A DNA stretch of 64,000 nt, taken from positions 25,928,501-25,992,500 of the forward strand of contig NC_080569.1 of assembly GCF_030253575.1 (NCBI RefSeq), written 5' to 3'. Origin of the DNA: Rhododendron vialii (Eukaryota; Streptophyta; Magnoliopsida; Ericales; Ericaceae). The notes beneath the pieces were generated by a model that was given only the letters and a program-made list of their open reading frames with translations, did no database searches and was not told the origin of the DNA. Position numbers and translations under genes: made by a program. Of the stretch, positions 38,383 through 50,757 are shown one piece after another (the stretch's first letter is position 1; each line of letters begins with the position of its first letter).

Positions 38383-40196
38383 TCTATATAATAAAACAGA
38401 GCTGTGTTTGAATCCAAAAGACAATCAACGCTCTAGATTTGTCCTCATGTCTACATAAATCTCTACCCTTCATTCTACTATGGCAGGCCCGTAAATACTT
38501 CACATCTTTGTGACCACATTTCGCTAGCAAAATTCCTCCCAAATCCTGATGAAGACCACGTTTCATGTTCAAAATTTTGGGAACCTTAGCCGCACCATCT
38601 CACTCTCCCTCGGTCTCGCTCATCAGTCCCCTTCTCTCTCGCGACTCTCTCCTCAATCGACGCACCGCACCACCGCATCCCTCTCTCCCCTCCCTCTGTT
38701 GACTCCCTTTCTCTCCCTCTGACCAAACCCTAAGTCCCCGTGGGACCTCTTGGCATCGACGGCGAACAATCAGTTCCACTTCAGTCACGATCAGTAGGCC
38801 ATTCTGGCAGTGAAGCTTCGGCAACACCAGATCAGCGGCAGCGGAGGGAGTTCTCCAGCGGCGGCAGCGGCCAAGTCGTCGTTGCTTCAACAACGGTTGT
38901 CGTTTCAGCCCAGAGGTGTTGCCGTGGGGATTTCCGGTGATTCGAATCAGAGTGTTTGCACCAAACGAAACAAGTACTACGATTTTTTAGCAAGTCAGTT
39001 TCTATCTGGTGCTTTATCTATCATGGTTGTGTTATTTCCATTCGTCTCCATAACAAAGGATACATGACCGTGGTTTGATTGGGTCCTCAAAGTTGCCTGA
39101 TTGGGTCCTTTATGTATTGTTTTGGTTTATTGCCTAGGAGTTTTCAAATTTTATTATGTCGATTTGGTGATATATGTAGCTCTATTGCAAATCCATAACC
39201 CCACTCTCTTTTTTCTCTGCCGAAATTCTGTAGTGTCGGGCCCGATGCCATTAGTTTTGCTTAGCAAGCCGTGAAATGTTAGGCTGACTATGTTTGGTCA
39301 CATTGAAGCAAGTTGTGTTCTTTTCATTTACAAAATGGCAGTTTGGCTCCTGGATGTGTTTGGAATCGGTTACCTGTGAATATTACTATAAGCTATTGTT
39401 ATATGCTTCGACTGTGATGTGATTTGGGAATAGACTTTTCTATTTTCTATTAATGAATTCGGCTTATTTATCTGTCTTCTTTTGAACAGAGGACAAATCT
39501 GTCTCTCCAAACTCATCTTCTCCACAAAAGGTGGTTTTCAAAGGGGTAGCGTCAGATTCAGAAAAGGCGATGTACCAAGCAGTGAAGGATGCATTGGAGT
39601 TTAGGAGTTTATGAAAGCCAATGCGACAAGGGATTCGGGGAGATCAATTGTTACGAGTAGTGGACCTGCTGTGGCTCCCAATGGCAACTGCTGCCTCATG
39701 GGAGCTTAAAGGTTAATGTTGATGGTGTGTGGATGGCTTTTGGGCAAAATGGTGGAAATATGGCAGGTGCAGGTATAGTTATAGAAGTGCTGACTGCAAT
39801 TCTGTAGCTACCAGAGCTGTTAATTTGGGAATGGTAGGTTCAGTTTTGTGCGCAGAGGCTATGGCTTGAAGGGCTGCATTAGAATTCGCTCATTTTTTGG
39901 GGCTAAGCCGGATTATGGTCAAAGAGGATTCACACCAGTGAGTTCAAATTCTGGGCAGTAGGGCAATTTGCCCAGTGGGGGTGGATGTGGTCGTTGATGA
40001 TATCAATGGAAGTGTGAGTTTGTTTTTGTCCGAAGGATGGTGAATGCGGTTGCAGATAGATTGGCGAAGTCTGGAGTGCGTGGAATTAAGGTTTGAACTT
40101 GGGAAGCTCGACCTATAACCATCTTTTTTATGTATTAGTTTCGTATCTTATATATCAATAAAACTTCCTACCATTTTGACAAAAAAAAGACAAACC
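38383..40196 (+). mobile_element. Second Helitron 5' end abutting the first, with captured sequence
   Basis: Starts TCTATATAATAAAACAGAGC exactly at the base after the CTAG of the previous Helitron; about 150 bp match the first element's 5' end. Downstream sequence is different. A CT- and GC-rich leader-like stretch (38590-38990) is followed by a possible exon 39490-39615 (KSVSPNSSSPQKVVFKGVA) after a clean acceptor. An RNase H fragment comes next. No second 3' hairpin was found, so the right end given here is only where the transposon-like sequence fades. Confidence 0.55.
39700..40170 (+). pseudogene. RNase H domain fragment with LINE-like 3' end
   Basis: Pieces in shifting frames read LKVNVDGVWMAFGQNGG, AEAMA and VNAVADRLAKSG. 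These are the D, E and D regions of the plant RNase H domain found at the end of LINEs and in related host genes. Stops interrupt the frame. The following tail (tatcaataaaacttcc ... aaaaaaaaga) resembles a LINE 3' end. Confidence 0.6.
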
Positions 40197-40734
40197 TTCT
40201 GCATTGAGCAAAGCTCTCTCAAAAAGCTCTCACACATCTCATGCGTTATAATGTAAGGATCCCACGCCTTGAGGGGAAATGTAAATTACCTTTCGTGGTG
40301 CAATTTTCACATTATTCTTTGCATTCTTTAGGTAAAGGGTCTGAACTGAACTTCTTATTTGCACTTACACAACTGACACATACTTTGAAATTTGATTGGA
40401 AATCCCATTTGGTTATGCATTCCTATTGTTTCAGTTACCCTTATTTTGTTAATGAGCGCCATAAGTGTAGTTACATTAGTTTAATTGGTTACCCTACTTG
40501 ACTATAAAACTATTATGTCTATACGCTCTCTCTCCCCGATTATAAAACTAATTTAAACACATATAACTATTAGATAGAGTTTGTTGGTGGATTTGGTGTA
40601 CACAAAAAAAATCCATTACGTCAATACCTTTTTAGTTATATGATCTCCTTTTCTCTTTTTGTCAATTCTTGAGGCCGAAACATATCTCAACCCATATTTA
40701 TCTTAATGTTTATTTGTTAGCACTATGCCATGTT

Positions 40735-40860
40735 AAACAGAGCAGTGTTTGAATTCAAAAGACAACCAACGCTCCAGATTTATCTCTTCCTCCTGCATAA
40801 ATCTCTACCCTCCATTCTACAAAATAGCATGTCCGTAGATACTTTATATTTTTTGAGCAA
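40735..40860 (+). mobile_element. Third Helitron 5'-end remnant
   Basis: aacagagcagtgtttgaatt and the following 110 bp match the 5' ends at 34413 and 38383 but lack the first bases. A weaker partial match (gggtttgaatccaaaagaca) lies at about 36390. Confidence 0.6.
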
Positions 40861-40937
40861 TTTCCAGTCACACAAATTCTCCGTCTATTTCCAAACCCTC
40901 TCTTTCCCAAACAACCCTTCCCTGTCTTACGCCCTCC

Positions 40938-41204
40938 CTCTCTCTCACCGAATACGGCCTCGCCCTCTCTCTCTCACTCCCCTCTCACGCAGCTTTGCCA
41001 CTGCCTCCTCCCCTCGCGCCGCCGCTGCTCTCCCATCTGTTGCCATTCCGAATTTGGGTAGCGGCCGCCGCTGCCCAATCCGCTGCCCAATCCTCTCTCT
41101 CACCGAATACGGCCTCGCCCTCTCTCTCTCACTCCCCTCTCACGCAGCTTTGCCACTGCCTCCTCCCCTCGCGCCGCCGCTGCTCTCCCATCTGTTGCCA
41201 TTCC
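40938..41204 (+). repeat. 112-bp exact duplication in CT/GC-rich DNA
   Basis: The block from ctctctctcaccgaatacgg to ctgttgccattcc occurs at 40938-41049 and 41093-41204 with no difference seen, 155 bp apart. A 170-codon frame (40730-41242) crosses both copies but is Ser/Leu/Pro-rich and has no family look. It may be a captured 5' leader or transit-peptide exon. Confidence 0.75.
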
Positions 41205-42759
41205 CATTCGTCCTGCCGCTCTCCCTACCGTCTTTAAAGTAAGTGCTTTGCCTTTTAAACTTCTTTATTTAGTAAACAGAAACAGTTGGGGTAAACAAAT
41301 TTGGGGTAAAAGTTTTGAAAAAGTCGAGGTCGAATTTGGGTTCGGTTTAAACGAGCGGCCGCCGCTGCCCAATCCCCTGGCATGTACTATGTGGTACTAA
41401 ACAGAACCAGGTTGAATTAGGTTGAATTACTATGTGGTACTAAGAGGGATACACCTCTCGAATGAAATTTATTACTCCTATGCTATGCGTTTATGTGCCG
41501 ACCCTAATTGATTTTACGTAAGGGTATGCATTGACCGTGCATTACGTAAGGGATACACCTCTAGAATTGTAGCAGTGGTTTGCATCCAAGGTGTTTGTAA
41601 AAATGCCTGATACAAATAGAATAGAAGCTAGAGATTACAATCGTATAAGGAGCCGCTATTTCAACGTAAAACTTTGTGAATGTAATCACCCAGTTTGGTA
41701 GGGAACCGCATCTTTCTTTAGTTGGGTTCGAACTTCGATATCACAAATGATTCATTAATTACTCTTGATTTTCCTGTGTATTTTTTTTTAATATCTGGAT
41801 TGCAATAAGTAGCCTGTTGCATAATTAGAGCTGTGATGGTGGTTGAAGGTATTTTTTTTGTTGTAATTTCCCCAATAAAAAGGAGTTGATTTTTTGATAT
41901 CTCTCATGGACACCATTGTCACACCTAGATTTTACATAAACTGGTTTATAAATTGTGATAAAGGACTAATGAGATCATCGTGAAAACATTGTTGTTAAAG
42001 CATTGTAGAATGGTCCAATAACATTTTAGTCAATTTAACTTTACTGGATTTTTAATATGTGTGTTGTGTGATTTATGAATTTCCAACAAATTTTACCTAT
42101 GCTTTGCTTATTTTATTCTATATGAATTTACTTTGCTTCGGTCTATTTTGTTATGAAACAAAACTTTAAGTTGTGCAGATTGAGTAAAAAAAATTGAAAC
42201 ATAATTTTAAAAATTACTGATATGAAAAGCTCTCTAAAAAAACAAAACAATAGTTTGTCTTTGTAAATTATGGGAAAACATACAAAACATATGAATGTTC
42301 ACCTCTTACGAAAACATTCCACAACTTATATTGACGCTTCTGGTTGAGACCGTAAACAACTTGTAATTCAACTCATAGACTGCATTTCGTTTGCCCAGAT
42401 TAAAGCATCGGATTGGATTTTAAACCCAACGTGACCACATATCCTATGTTAAAACGGAACTTTCGTGGCTAGGATCAAATATCGTCGTAAAGGATATCCC
42501 TCATAACATAGAATAACAAATACCATGGGGTGTGCAGCATTATTCATTGCCTCACAACTACTCTAACAGAGGGATATGATTACTGATCCATGGTAATAGG
42601 GATTATATCTACGGCCACTAATAGTCCAGTGACAAACAAAGCCTAATGGAAACTGGTGTATTCCATTGTTAGTCCCACATAACACTTCTTTTTTCTTTAC
42701 TTTTGACGATTTTATCCCCACCGTTACCAAGAAAGGTTGACCTTGCTTAATTTCCCGTA

Positions 42760-42989
42760 GACAGTGACCTTTTTCCGTGCTGAAAAGAATACAATAGAGT
42801 CCATTATTGGAACATGGAAAATTTACATCACAAGACGAAGATTTTCACCAAATTGTAGGTATTATGCATCTGCAGACAGTGACCTTTTTCAGTGCCGAAA
42901 AGAATACAATAGAGTGCATTATTGGAACATGAAAAATGTACATCACAACATGAAGATTTTCAAAGAATTGTAAGTATTATGCATATTAC
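42760..42989. repeat. 115-bp tandem duplication
   Basis: gacagtgacctttttc starts at 42760 and 42875. The two units align throughout with about ten differences. The surrounding 41250-44100 region shows no gene. Confidence 0.75.
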
Positions 42990-44106
42990 CATGTACTCAT
43001 GTAGGTAGGCACCAGAACCTTGCACACCGGGTACACCTTACAACCTTGATGCATTTCTACATTACAATGTTCATGACTTAACTTCCATTTAATAACTATT
43101 AAATGCATTAATTGCTCCACCTCAAGGATGAACTAGCAAAAAACACACACATTCATATCCATTCCTTATCCATATCATTACACCTACGGACATATAGAAA
43201 TATAAAGGATTTATTTACGGAAGTGCTTTATATCATTCAATAACCCAAGAAGCAAATCACGTAGTGCACAAAGCTCGCGCAATCTAAAATCTTTATTTTA
43301 TTTTTTAAATATTTTATGCAAGAAAGGTCTAGCTTTGAATATATTCGTTCAGGCACATAATTTTTTCCACAGGACTAAATTAAATAAAGAAATTGTTTGC
43401 ATAATGGGAAAACATATTCGATCACTGTAGAAAATATTTCCAATTTATGGTAGGATTAGGAATGCATCTTGGCCAATGGGTACTATATCTTTTGTTAGAA
43501 TATTCGGGCTAGCTTACGCGCACTTCGATTAATCCTAAAAACAAATCCTATCGTCCAATAGTCGGGCCCTGTGGGTAGAACCTTTATCCATTTCTCCGGT
43601 ACTATATTGTTACAACATGCAGGAGTTCTCTCACTTGTGACGATTTCAGTGTTCAAAGATCTTTTTGATAGTTTCTTCAATACGTCTCAATCATCAACAG
43701 ACATGTTGATTATCTCCATACCTTTGTCTCTTTCTTTTTCTTTTTTTTTTTGATCCTAGATTAGCTCCATAACTTGACTGTAATAATCAATAAAATGTTT
43801 TTTACAGAGACACTGCACCTCTTTTTCCTCTAATCAAAGGACGAATGGGCCAAAAGCATACACACAACACAGGAACATGCACCATGCATATACACACATT
43901 ACCCATGCATATACACATAATCAAAGGGACGCTTATTAAAGGGAGATTTGGCTTCTCGACATTGCAGTTTGGAATTGGGAAAATTTCTGGCGGGTCCTAT
44001 TTTTTGCTTAGAGTTCCATGCAAATCTCTTTTAGTAGAGCTATCCCATCCAACCTCTTTTTAAATATGTTTTTGCTATTTTGCCTTTGTCACTTTTCAAC
44101 AATCTA

Positions 44107-44890
44107 CAGAATTTACATACCAAGAATTCACACCTCATAGAATTCACACCCCACAGAATTCACATCTCATTTTTACTATTCATCCCCTTTGCAGAATTCA
44201 CACCCATTTGCAAGCATTCACACATTTGAATTGACACTCATTCACACCCCTATGCACTATTCATGCCCTCAAAATTTTGGATAAATTATTGGTGTGAATT
44301 CTTGAGTGTGTGGATTTGGCCCCAATACACCATTTACAAAATTCACACACCTTTATAGAATTTACGTCCCTAAAATTCACATATCAATTTACAGTCCTTT
44401 CCACATCTTTTGCATAATTCACACCTCGATAATTTCATATCATACCCTTTTGTAGAATTCACATTTTCGAAAAAGATAGAATTCACGCCACCAAATTAAG
44501 AATTCACACCTTCAAAAAAAAAAAAGAATTCACATATTCAAAAAACAAATTCACACCCTTCAAAAAGATAGAATTCACATCACCAAATTAAGAATTCACA
44601 CGTTCAAAAAAAGAATTCACTCCACCAAAAAAATTCACACCCCCAGAATTCACATCTCATATGCTTTTTTTCATACCTCTAGAATTTACACCCCTGAATG
44701 CAGCCCATCGGCACAATTCACACCCCATAAACTACATAATTCACATCTCTAAATACAGAATTCACACCCGCCTACACATTTCACACCCCTCAAATTATAA
44801 AATCCATACCTCTAAATACAAAATTCACACCTCTAAATGCAAAATTTAGACCCCTAAATACAGAATTCACACCTCATCTGCACAATCCAC
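44107..44890. repeat. Degenerate GAATTCACACC array
   Basis: At least 22 exact ATTCACA words, mostly as AGAATTCACACCC, with many one-base variants, spaced 12-40 bp over about 780 bp. The spacing is irregular, so it is not a plain tandem repeat. No coding frame or terminal repeats were found. It lies in the gene-free stretch 41.3-45.5 kb. Confidence 0.75.
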
Positions 44891-44934
44891 ACACTTTTAA
44901 TTATGAATTTAGACTATTAATTATTATTGCGGAT

Positions 44935-45065
44935 CAAAGAGCAATTACAGTGCATCCATTATGATTGTGGATAAAAAAAAAAAGAAAAAGAAAGAGAATA
45001 AAAAGAGAATAAAAAATACAAAGGGCAATTACGGTGCATCCATTATGATTGTGGTTGGACCAGAA
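44935..45065. repeat. Two copies of caattacagtgcatccatta with A-rich spacers
   Basis: gagcaattacagtgcatcc (44938) and gggcaattacggtgcatcc (45020), both followed by attatgattgtgg and an A/G-rich run. A small tandem duplication. Confidence 0.6.
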
Positions 45066-45523
45066 AGAAAAAAAAAAGATGGTAGCAAAATAGTAAGAGT
45101 TTGGTCCCATTTTTTCTTGATCATGTGATAAGAATAACATACAAAAGAGGATATTAGTAAGAACTGAAAGTACAATAGATTACATTCAAGGTGGAATGGT
45201 AGAAATACGACACCAGCTTTTGGTCATTATAGATTTTCACATGACTGAAATGGATCAACTACAACGAAGTTAACCAAGGGAAGAAAAAAAGTGAACCAAG
45301 GATAATCTCCTTGCAAAACTTCAAATCATTTACAATTGATTACCGCTTTTCAGTATAGATGTTAATAACAATAGCAGCTCTCGGGCTTAAAAACCCTTAC
45401 TAGAAACCTGGGTTTTCTTCCAAGATTACACATTTCCTCGTGGAGCAGATTGACAAATCTTGCTTGTTGTGGGCTACTAAACACAAACACCTCAGTGCGA
45501 ATAAACTGATCCTTCGATGTAGT

Positions 45524-45703
45524 TTAATCTTGGGTGGCAGCACCTTGGTAATTGAGCTGTGGACATCTGATACCAGCACTTATAGAACGCTCAAGGACCT
45601 TCTCTGCGTGTCGCCTCCAAAGGTTTCCTCTTATTTGGCCAAATTTCACGTTGGAAGGTGTCCACGGAATGATAGAAACATCACTGAATTGTACATCCTT
45701 GTG
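45524..45703 (-). CDS. Possible terminal exon of an unidentified gene
   Basis: After a good acceptor (TGCAG|CAC at 45703) an open frame of 59 codons reads QFSDVSIIPWTPSNVKFGQI and RHAEKVLERSISAGIRCPQL, then stops at 45526-45524. The composition looks like real protein. I do not recognise the family and found no upstream exon with certainty. It could instead be a decayed exon. Confidence 0.3.
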   Translation of the reverse strand, partial: HKDVQFSDVSIIPWTPSNVKFGQIRGNLWRRHAEKVLERSISAGIRCPQLNYQGAATQD

Positions 45704-45834
45704 CTGCAGACTGAACAACAAACACGTAAAAGAAAAACTTTTTCCTGTAATATACCACATTAGTGCATTTCAGGAACGCCAAACTAGCAAGATAAAATGC
45801 AGCAGTCAATGGCTTAAATAATGCAAATAATGAG

Positions 45835-45837
<3 letters not shown>

Positions 45838-45894
<57 letters not shown>
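45838..45894. repeat. (CT)n microsatellite
   Basis: About 28 CT units. Other dinucleotide tracts lie at 47535-47560, 49455-49490 and 58331-58369. Confidence 0.9.
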
Positions 45895-45899
<5 letters not shown>

Positions 45900-47737
45900 C
45901 ATAAGAATCCTCTCTTGTACATTTATGCATGAGTTGGGCATTTGTAACTGGGGTGCACGCATTCATCCACTGGTAGGTGGTAAAAGCAAAAAGTGTTCCA
46001 GGCATCAGACTTGAAGTGTTGTGTATTAGAGAGAGTGAGTCAAACAAGGACAACAAACGTCTAAGCCAGAAAATGTTGTGTTTATTACCCATCCCTAAAT
46101 CTTCACTAGGTCTCTCAACAACACATTTATCAGCTTTTAGTTGTTCTTATTCTTAACTCAACTTGAACCTACTAGACTGATGTTCTAGCACGTCTAAAAC
46201 AACCCAAAAAAAAAAAAAAGGGAATTGTAGACCAAAAGTTTTTTCTTTCCCTAAAAGGTCATGAGTCATTGGCTCAATAGAGACCGAGAATCCCTATATT
46301 CACCAATAATCAGGGATATTTGCAACCAAAAACAAAGAGAGCATTAGCCATAGTTTATAAAATTATCCACTCAAACTTCTTAAGTTGCAGGTTTTGTACA
46401 TACTCCACAAATATAAGAGATTTGCAGTAAAAAAAAATACCTGATGTCGGCCCGAATTAACACATAAGGGCCGACATTCAAAGCAACTAACAAAACAATG
46501 CCTTCTTCATACTAAAAGGTAAAACAAAATAAGATTCATGAAGCTATTAGGGATGCTCCTACAGGAAGGAATTCCCCATCTCATGGTTGGAAGAGATCCA
46601 AGACTTTCTTTCAATCCAATGATATGCTGCTTTAATACTTTTAAATATAAAAAAGTGGTAGGCGCAGCAAAATTTTCAAACATCCAATTACCACATTTAT
46701 GCCGTTAACTCCAGATAGGGTCACTCATGAGCAGGTCTCGTGTTACTGACAAAATGAAATTTAGAGATACCAGCTCTCTCATGGGGTGATGATATCTAGG
46801 TCTAGAATTTCAATTATTAGAATTTCAAAATGGTTTCCTCCTAAAAAAATCAAAGAAGAAAAAAACAGTATAAGCCATAGCTTTTAAAGAATCATCGAAT
46901 CATACTTCTTGAGTTTCCTGTGACTTTGATACACAATGGAGATAATAACCTAGGAAATGGAGCTCAAATAACCTGTACCAAAAATGCATCTTTACCTATG
47001 TTCCTATGTAATTTCAACCATGAGAGACTTTTGTGCGATCCTCCAGCTGAAATTGCATGCGAATGAAGGTACAGAGGCAAAAGGGTACAATAACCTGGTG
47101 CGCAGGAGATGAGTTGGTTAATATGCAAGAAATCTCCACCACTAAACCAAGGACCAGATGAACTCAATAAAACAAGTGTGAAGCGTGAGAAAGCCATGGT
47201 AACAAGTGTAAAGGGAGATGATCATAAATATGCCAGGGGATTCCAAGCTCAGTTCGTCCGTAAAGGATCATTGGACAAGTTTAAGAATGTAAACAAACAC
47301 CAACATTGTTCCCTTAATGTCCAAATGCAGCACCATCGCTGCATTGGTTTTGAGGAGAACATTGCTATGGCTTTATAGTTCATATGAAAAAGTCACACGA
47401 GGAAAAACCAATCATGCAACCCATAATAAGTGAAGCCATGCAATAACAAACCAACGAATGAAAAGCTTGGGGAAACCAACCCGAACCTAAATTTCTTGTA
47501 ATCACCTGATATAGTACACCTACACACACATACACAGAGAGAGAGAGAGAGAGAGAGAGCGCAAAATCGACCTTGAAACTCCGGTTCTTGCTTACTAGGT
47601 TCTTCTTTCAGCCAACCAAAAAGTCCACTTCATCTGAACTCGCCTCATAAATTATGTAGCTGGCTTCTCGGCCATCCTCATTGCCACTACCCTGATCGCT
47701 ATTATAACTACTTTCTGCTGAACTTGAGAGAAGTGTC

Positions 47738-49453
47738 CTATTTCCATCTGATGTGACTGCTTGGCAGATGTGTGAGCTCAAAATAATTATATGCTTCACT
47801 GCCAACCATTTGTTTAATATCGATGAAACTGCAAAACAATCCAACAAATTCCAAAAAAAAGTTATAGTGATATTTCCAGGTTCCTTTGACATAATAATTT
47901 CACAAAGGTAAATGATCAAACCAACCTTCCTTCAGGAGGGAACTCAGCCAAAAGGCGGAAACCAGGCCTTTCTTCCAATAGTTGCTTAACAGGAATTGCA
48001 CTGCACCACACGACCAAACCAAAGGTTACAAAACATAAAACCAAACCAAATGAAAACTAGGCCATGTGCCCCAATCGATTTCGGGCCACATAATCCATTA
48101 AATGTACAAAATCCATATACTCTCTTTGCACTCACATCCCAGGTTAATTTAGGCCTTCCTCTCCTTCTAGCATCGCAATGAAAAGTAGTCTTTAGCTTTT
48201 CTTAACTCTCTACTATTGAATTTATTGGTTTTGTTAGGGATGACCGATTAACCCACCTACGCTCCAACTTTACTCTGATTGGACAAATCCCCAATTATGT
48301 TTTCAGGTTTGGCTTCGGGTTTGGGGAATGAAACAGAAAACATTCTACTATGGTTTTAGGGATGGTTTATAACTTTATGTACATATGCTTTTTAAAATGG
48401 TTATTATATTTTATATGTTTCAAGTAGGAGTCAACCATATATACTCTCTACAGTATGTCTAATGACCTTTGCTAGAGGAAATTTGTGAAGTATGCTCGAT
48501 CACAATGATCTTGGGGTCTGCTCCATTAGTCATTCACTACAACAAGAAGGACTTTGGGCGACAAAACTAATGATGAAATCCAAATTTCCTCACCAAATGG
48601 TATATTGGACTTCATAAAAGTTCCAAAGCATGCGAACAGCCTGCCATAAAACCCTCATTATCTACTCTAAACTTTTGATAACTTCCCTGATTCAGAAATT
48701 GACTGACCTAGGAAATTTTTATCTCAGACTTTTACAAAAACAAACCACATCTCATGCAACTATCAGACAACATTGGAAGAGAAGAACAATGGAAGCTACA
48801 CAAAATGAACATCAACTGATTGGTTATCAGTTAGGGCTGAAAGAATGGAAGATTAGAAGAGACATGTCTGTTACTATGGCACTGAGATAAATTTCGGCGA
48901 CCGTGAAATCCCATGATCAGATTCCTTCCTCTGTTGATCAACGGCATACTCTCTCTCCCTCTCAATGAATTTATTGTCCCGTAATAAAATGGGTTTAATC
49001 TAGTGTGAACCAATTTATTTTCACAAAGATAATTTCACTCAAATCATCTCCAATTACACGTTGCAGTCCTTATAATGGGAGCTTGAAATGGTGCAACGTC
49101 ATTTTAAAGAAAACTTCGCATTTTAAAGATGCTGGTGACTGGTTCCCTCCTACTCTCCCCTAGAAGAACAGAAGCAATAGCCTCCCATTTCAATACAGAC
49201 ATCTCTGTTATCCACCTGAAACTATCAGCACCTTATTCATTGTAGTCCCTTTGTTTGGCCTTAGAAAAATGACTTGATTGAAAACTAAGTGAGGAAATTT
49301 ATCGTACAAGTGAAAAACAGTGAAGTATTATTCCACCAAAAGCCAAGGTATGGAATTAATGGTTGATAGCTTTTATTGAACGGTTGGAATTTGAAAAATA
49401 CATAAGGAACACTAAGGAAGTATAAACCAAAAGGACTCCAGTGAATAGGCACC

Positions 49454-49491
<38 letters not shown>

Positions 49492-49737
49492 ACCTAGAAT
49501 AATACAGAGGCGAACCCAGATTTATATCATCGAAAAGTAAAGCATAATCAAACTTCATAGATGCTCGAATTACAAGATCATCCTTATCATCTATTTGACA
49601 CATGTCATCATCGCAACAAATTGAACCCCAAATTGGTCCTCTACCGAAGAGCTTCTCAGGAGTTGAGCACCTAACACTAATACAATCATCCTTCAACGGC
49701 ACGATACCGGGTTCCGTCATAAAGCATAAAAGCATCC
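47738..49737 (-). CDS. Unidentified protein gene, three 3' exons
   Basis: Exons at about 49737-49494, 48000-47926 and 47828-47738 join in phase through GT-AG sites. They read VRCSTPEKLFGRGPIWGS, FDYALLFDDINLGSPLYYS, then AIPVKQLLEERPGFRLLAEF, PPEGSFIDIKQMVG, and finally YFELTHLPSSHIRW plus a lysine before TAG (47740-47738). All three pieces have protein-like composition, and the joins at YYS|S|AIP and EG|S|FID are exact. I do not recognise the family. The 5' exons were not found; they should lie between 49.75 and about 50.7 kb, where the next gene ends. A second open frame overlapping the last exon (to 47608) looks acidic and may be 3' UTR. Confidence 0.45.
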
Positions 49738-50757
49738 TCAACAGTGATAATCACAATAGCATGCAATACTAAACTTGAAAAACATGAAGAAAAAAAAAAT
49801 ACTTATGAGGGCTTAATTTTGATCTTAGGTGTTGCCATCAATTGTTGTTATTTAGATCAATTGCTTCACCCACGATGAAAAAGAACCAATCTTTTCTTTA
49901 ATTGCTTTTAACAAATCACACTCGAAAGAACATAACGGACCAAAGCATGTTACGAATAATTTGAAGATGACCAAACCATTGCAACGCTTGGGGACCAAAG
50001 CCTCACAAACAATTTTCTCAATAACATAAAGCAAAAATTTGAACACATCCATCACAAAAAAAAAAAAAAAAAAAACCAAACCATTCACTCTAGCATAAAC
50101 CAAAGAGATAACAAACTCACCACTAGCTGAGCGTCAAAAGAAGCCAAACACGAAACAAGCCTCCAAACCAGCCCAGAGAAGAACACCAGCAGAACCAGGC
50201 CAGGGAAAATAATGAGAGAAAGAATCAGGCTTTATATATGACATGTATTCTCTATTCTAAGTGCACGAGCAACAAGTACACTATTCCAACCACTCATCAT
50301 TCCTGCCAGAGAAGTACATAGGGTGGAGTAGGAAAAGCACGCGGACAAGCCATAAAACCACCAACAACTTGCAAAGACCAAAATTACCAAAACACATCAG
50401 CAACAAACAAAAGCAAACCCAATCAAATCAATGACATTTTCAGCAACACAACAACAATATAGCGATGGACAGCCACAAACCAAAACTTGTCCAATTCTAT
50501 TATATAATACTTTGTATTGATATGACATTCGGAATTAAAGAACTGCCATGAAAACATGTGGTATGACCATCTAAATATCTTTTGAAAAGAAAATAAAAAA
50601 CTCAACCTCTCTCTACAGTAATATGTTGCAACTTTTCAAAATGCTAATGTGGCTCGCCCATAGAGTGGATTGGTAAGCCTATATCTCTCTGTTAAAAAAT
50701 AAGCTACAATGTTGTTCTCTACGTCAGACAAATGAAAAACTCAACTTCTCGAAACCT

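Noticed and set aside
38600..39067. Overlapping GC-rich frames on both strands
   Set aside because: Both strands are open because of GC-rich low-complexity sequence; treated as a captured leader rather than a gene.
40730..41242. 170-codon open frame
   Set aside because: Ser/Leu/Pro-rich, built on an exact 112-bp duplication and a Helitron end; no family resemblance.
46964..47197. Minus-strand frame SSGPWFSGGDFLHINQ
   Set aside because: Short, no supporting splice partners; downstream of the stop of the unidentified gene.
49852..50103. Minus-strand frame with VFKFLLYVIEKIVCEALVPK
   Set aside because: Could be an upstream exon of the unidentified gene, but the frame ends in a stop and no in-phase join to 49737 was found.
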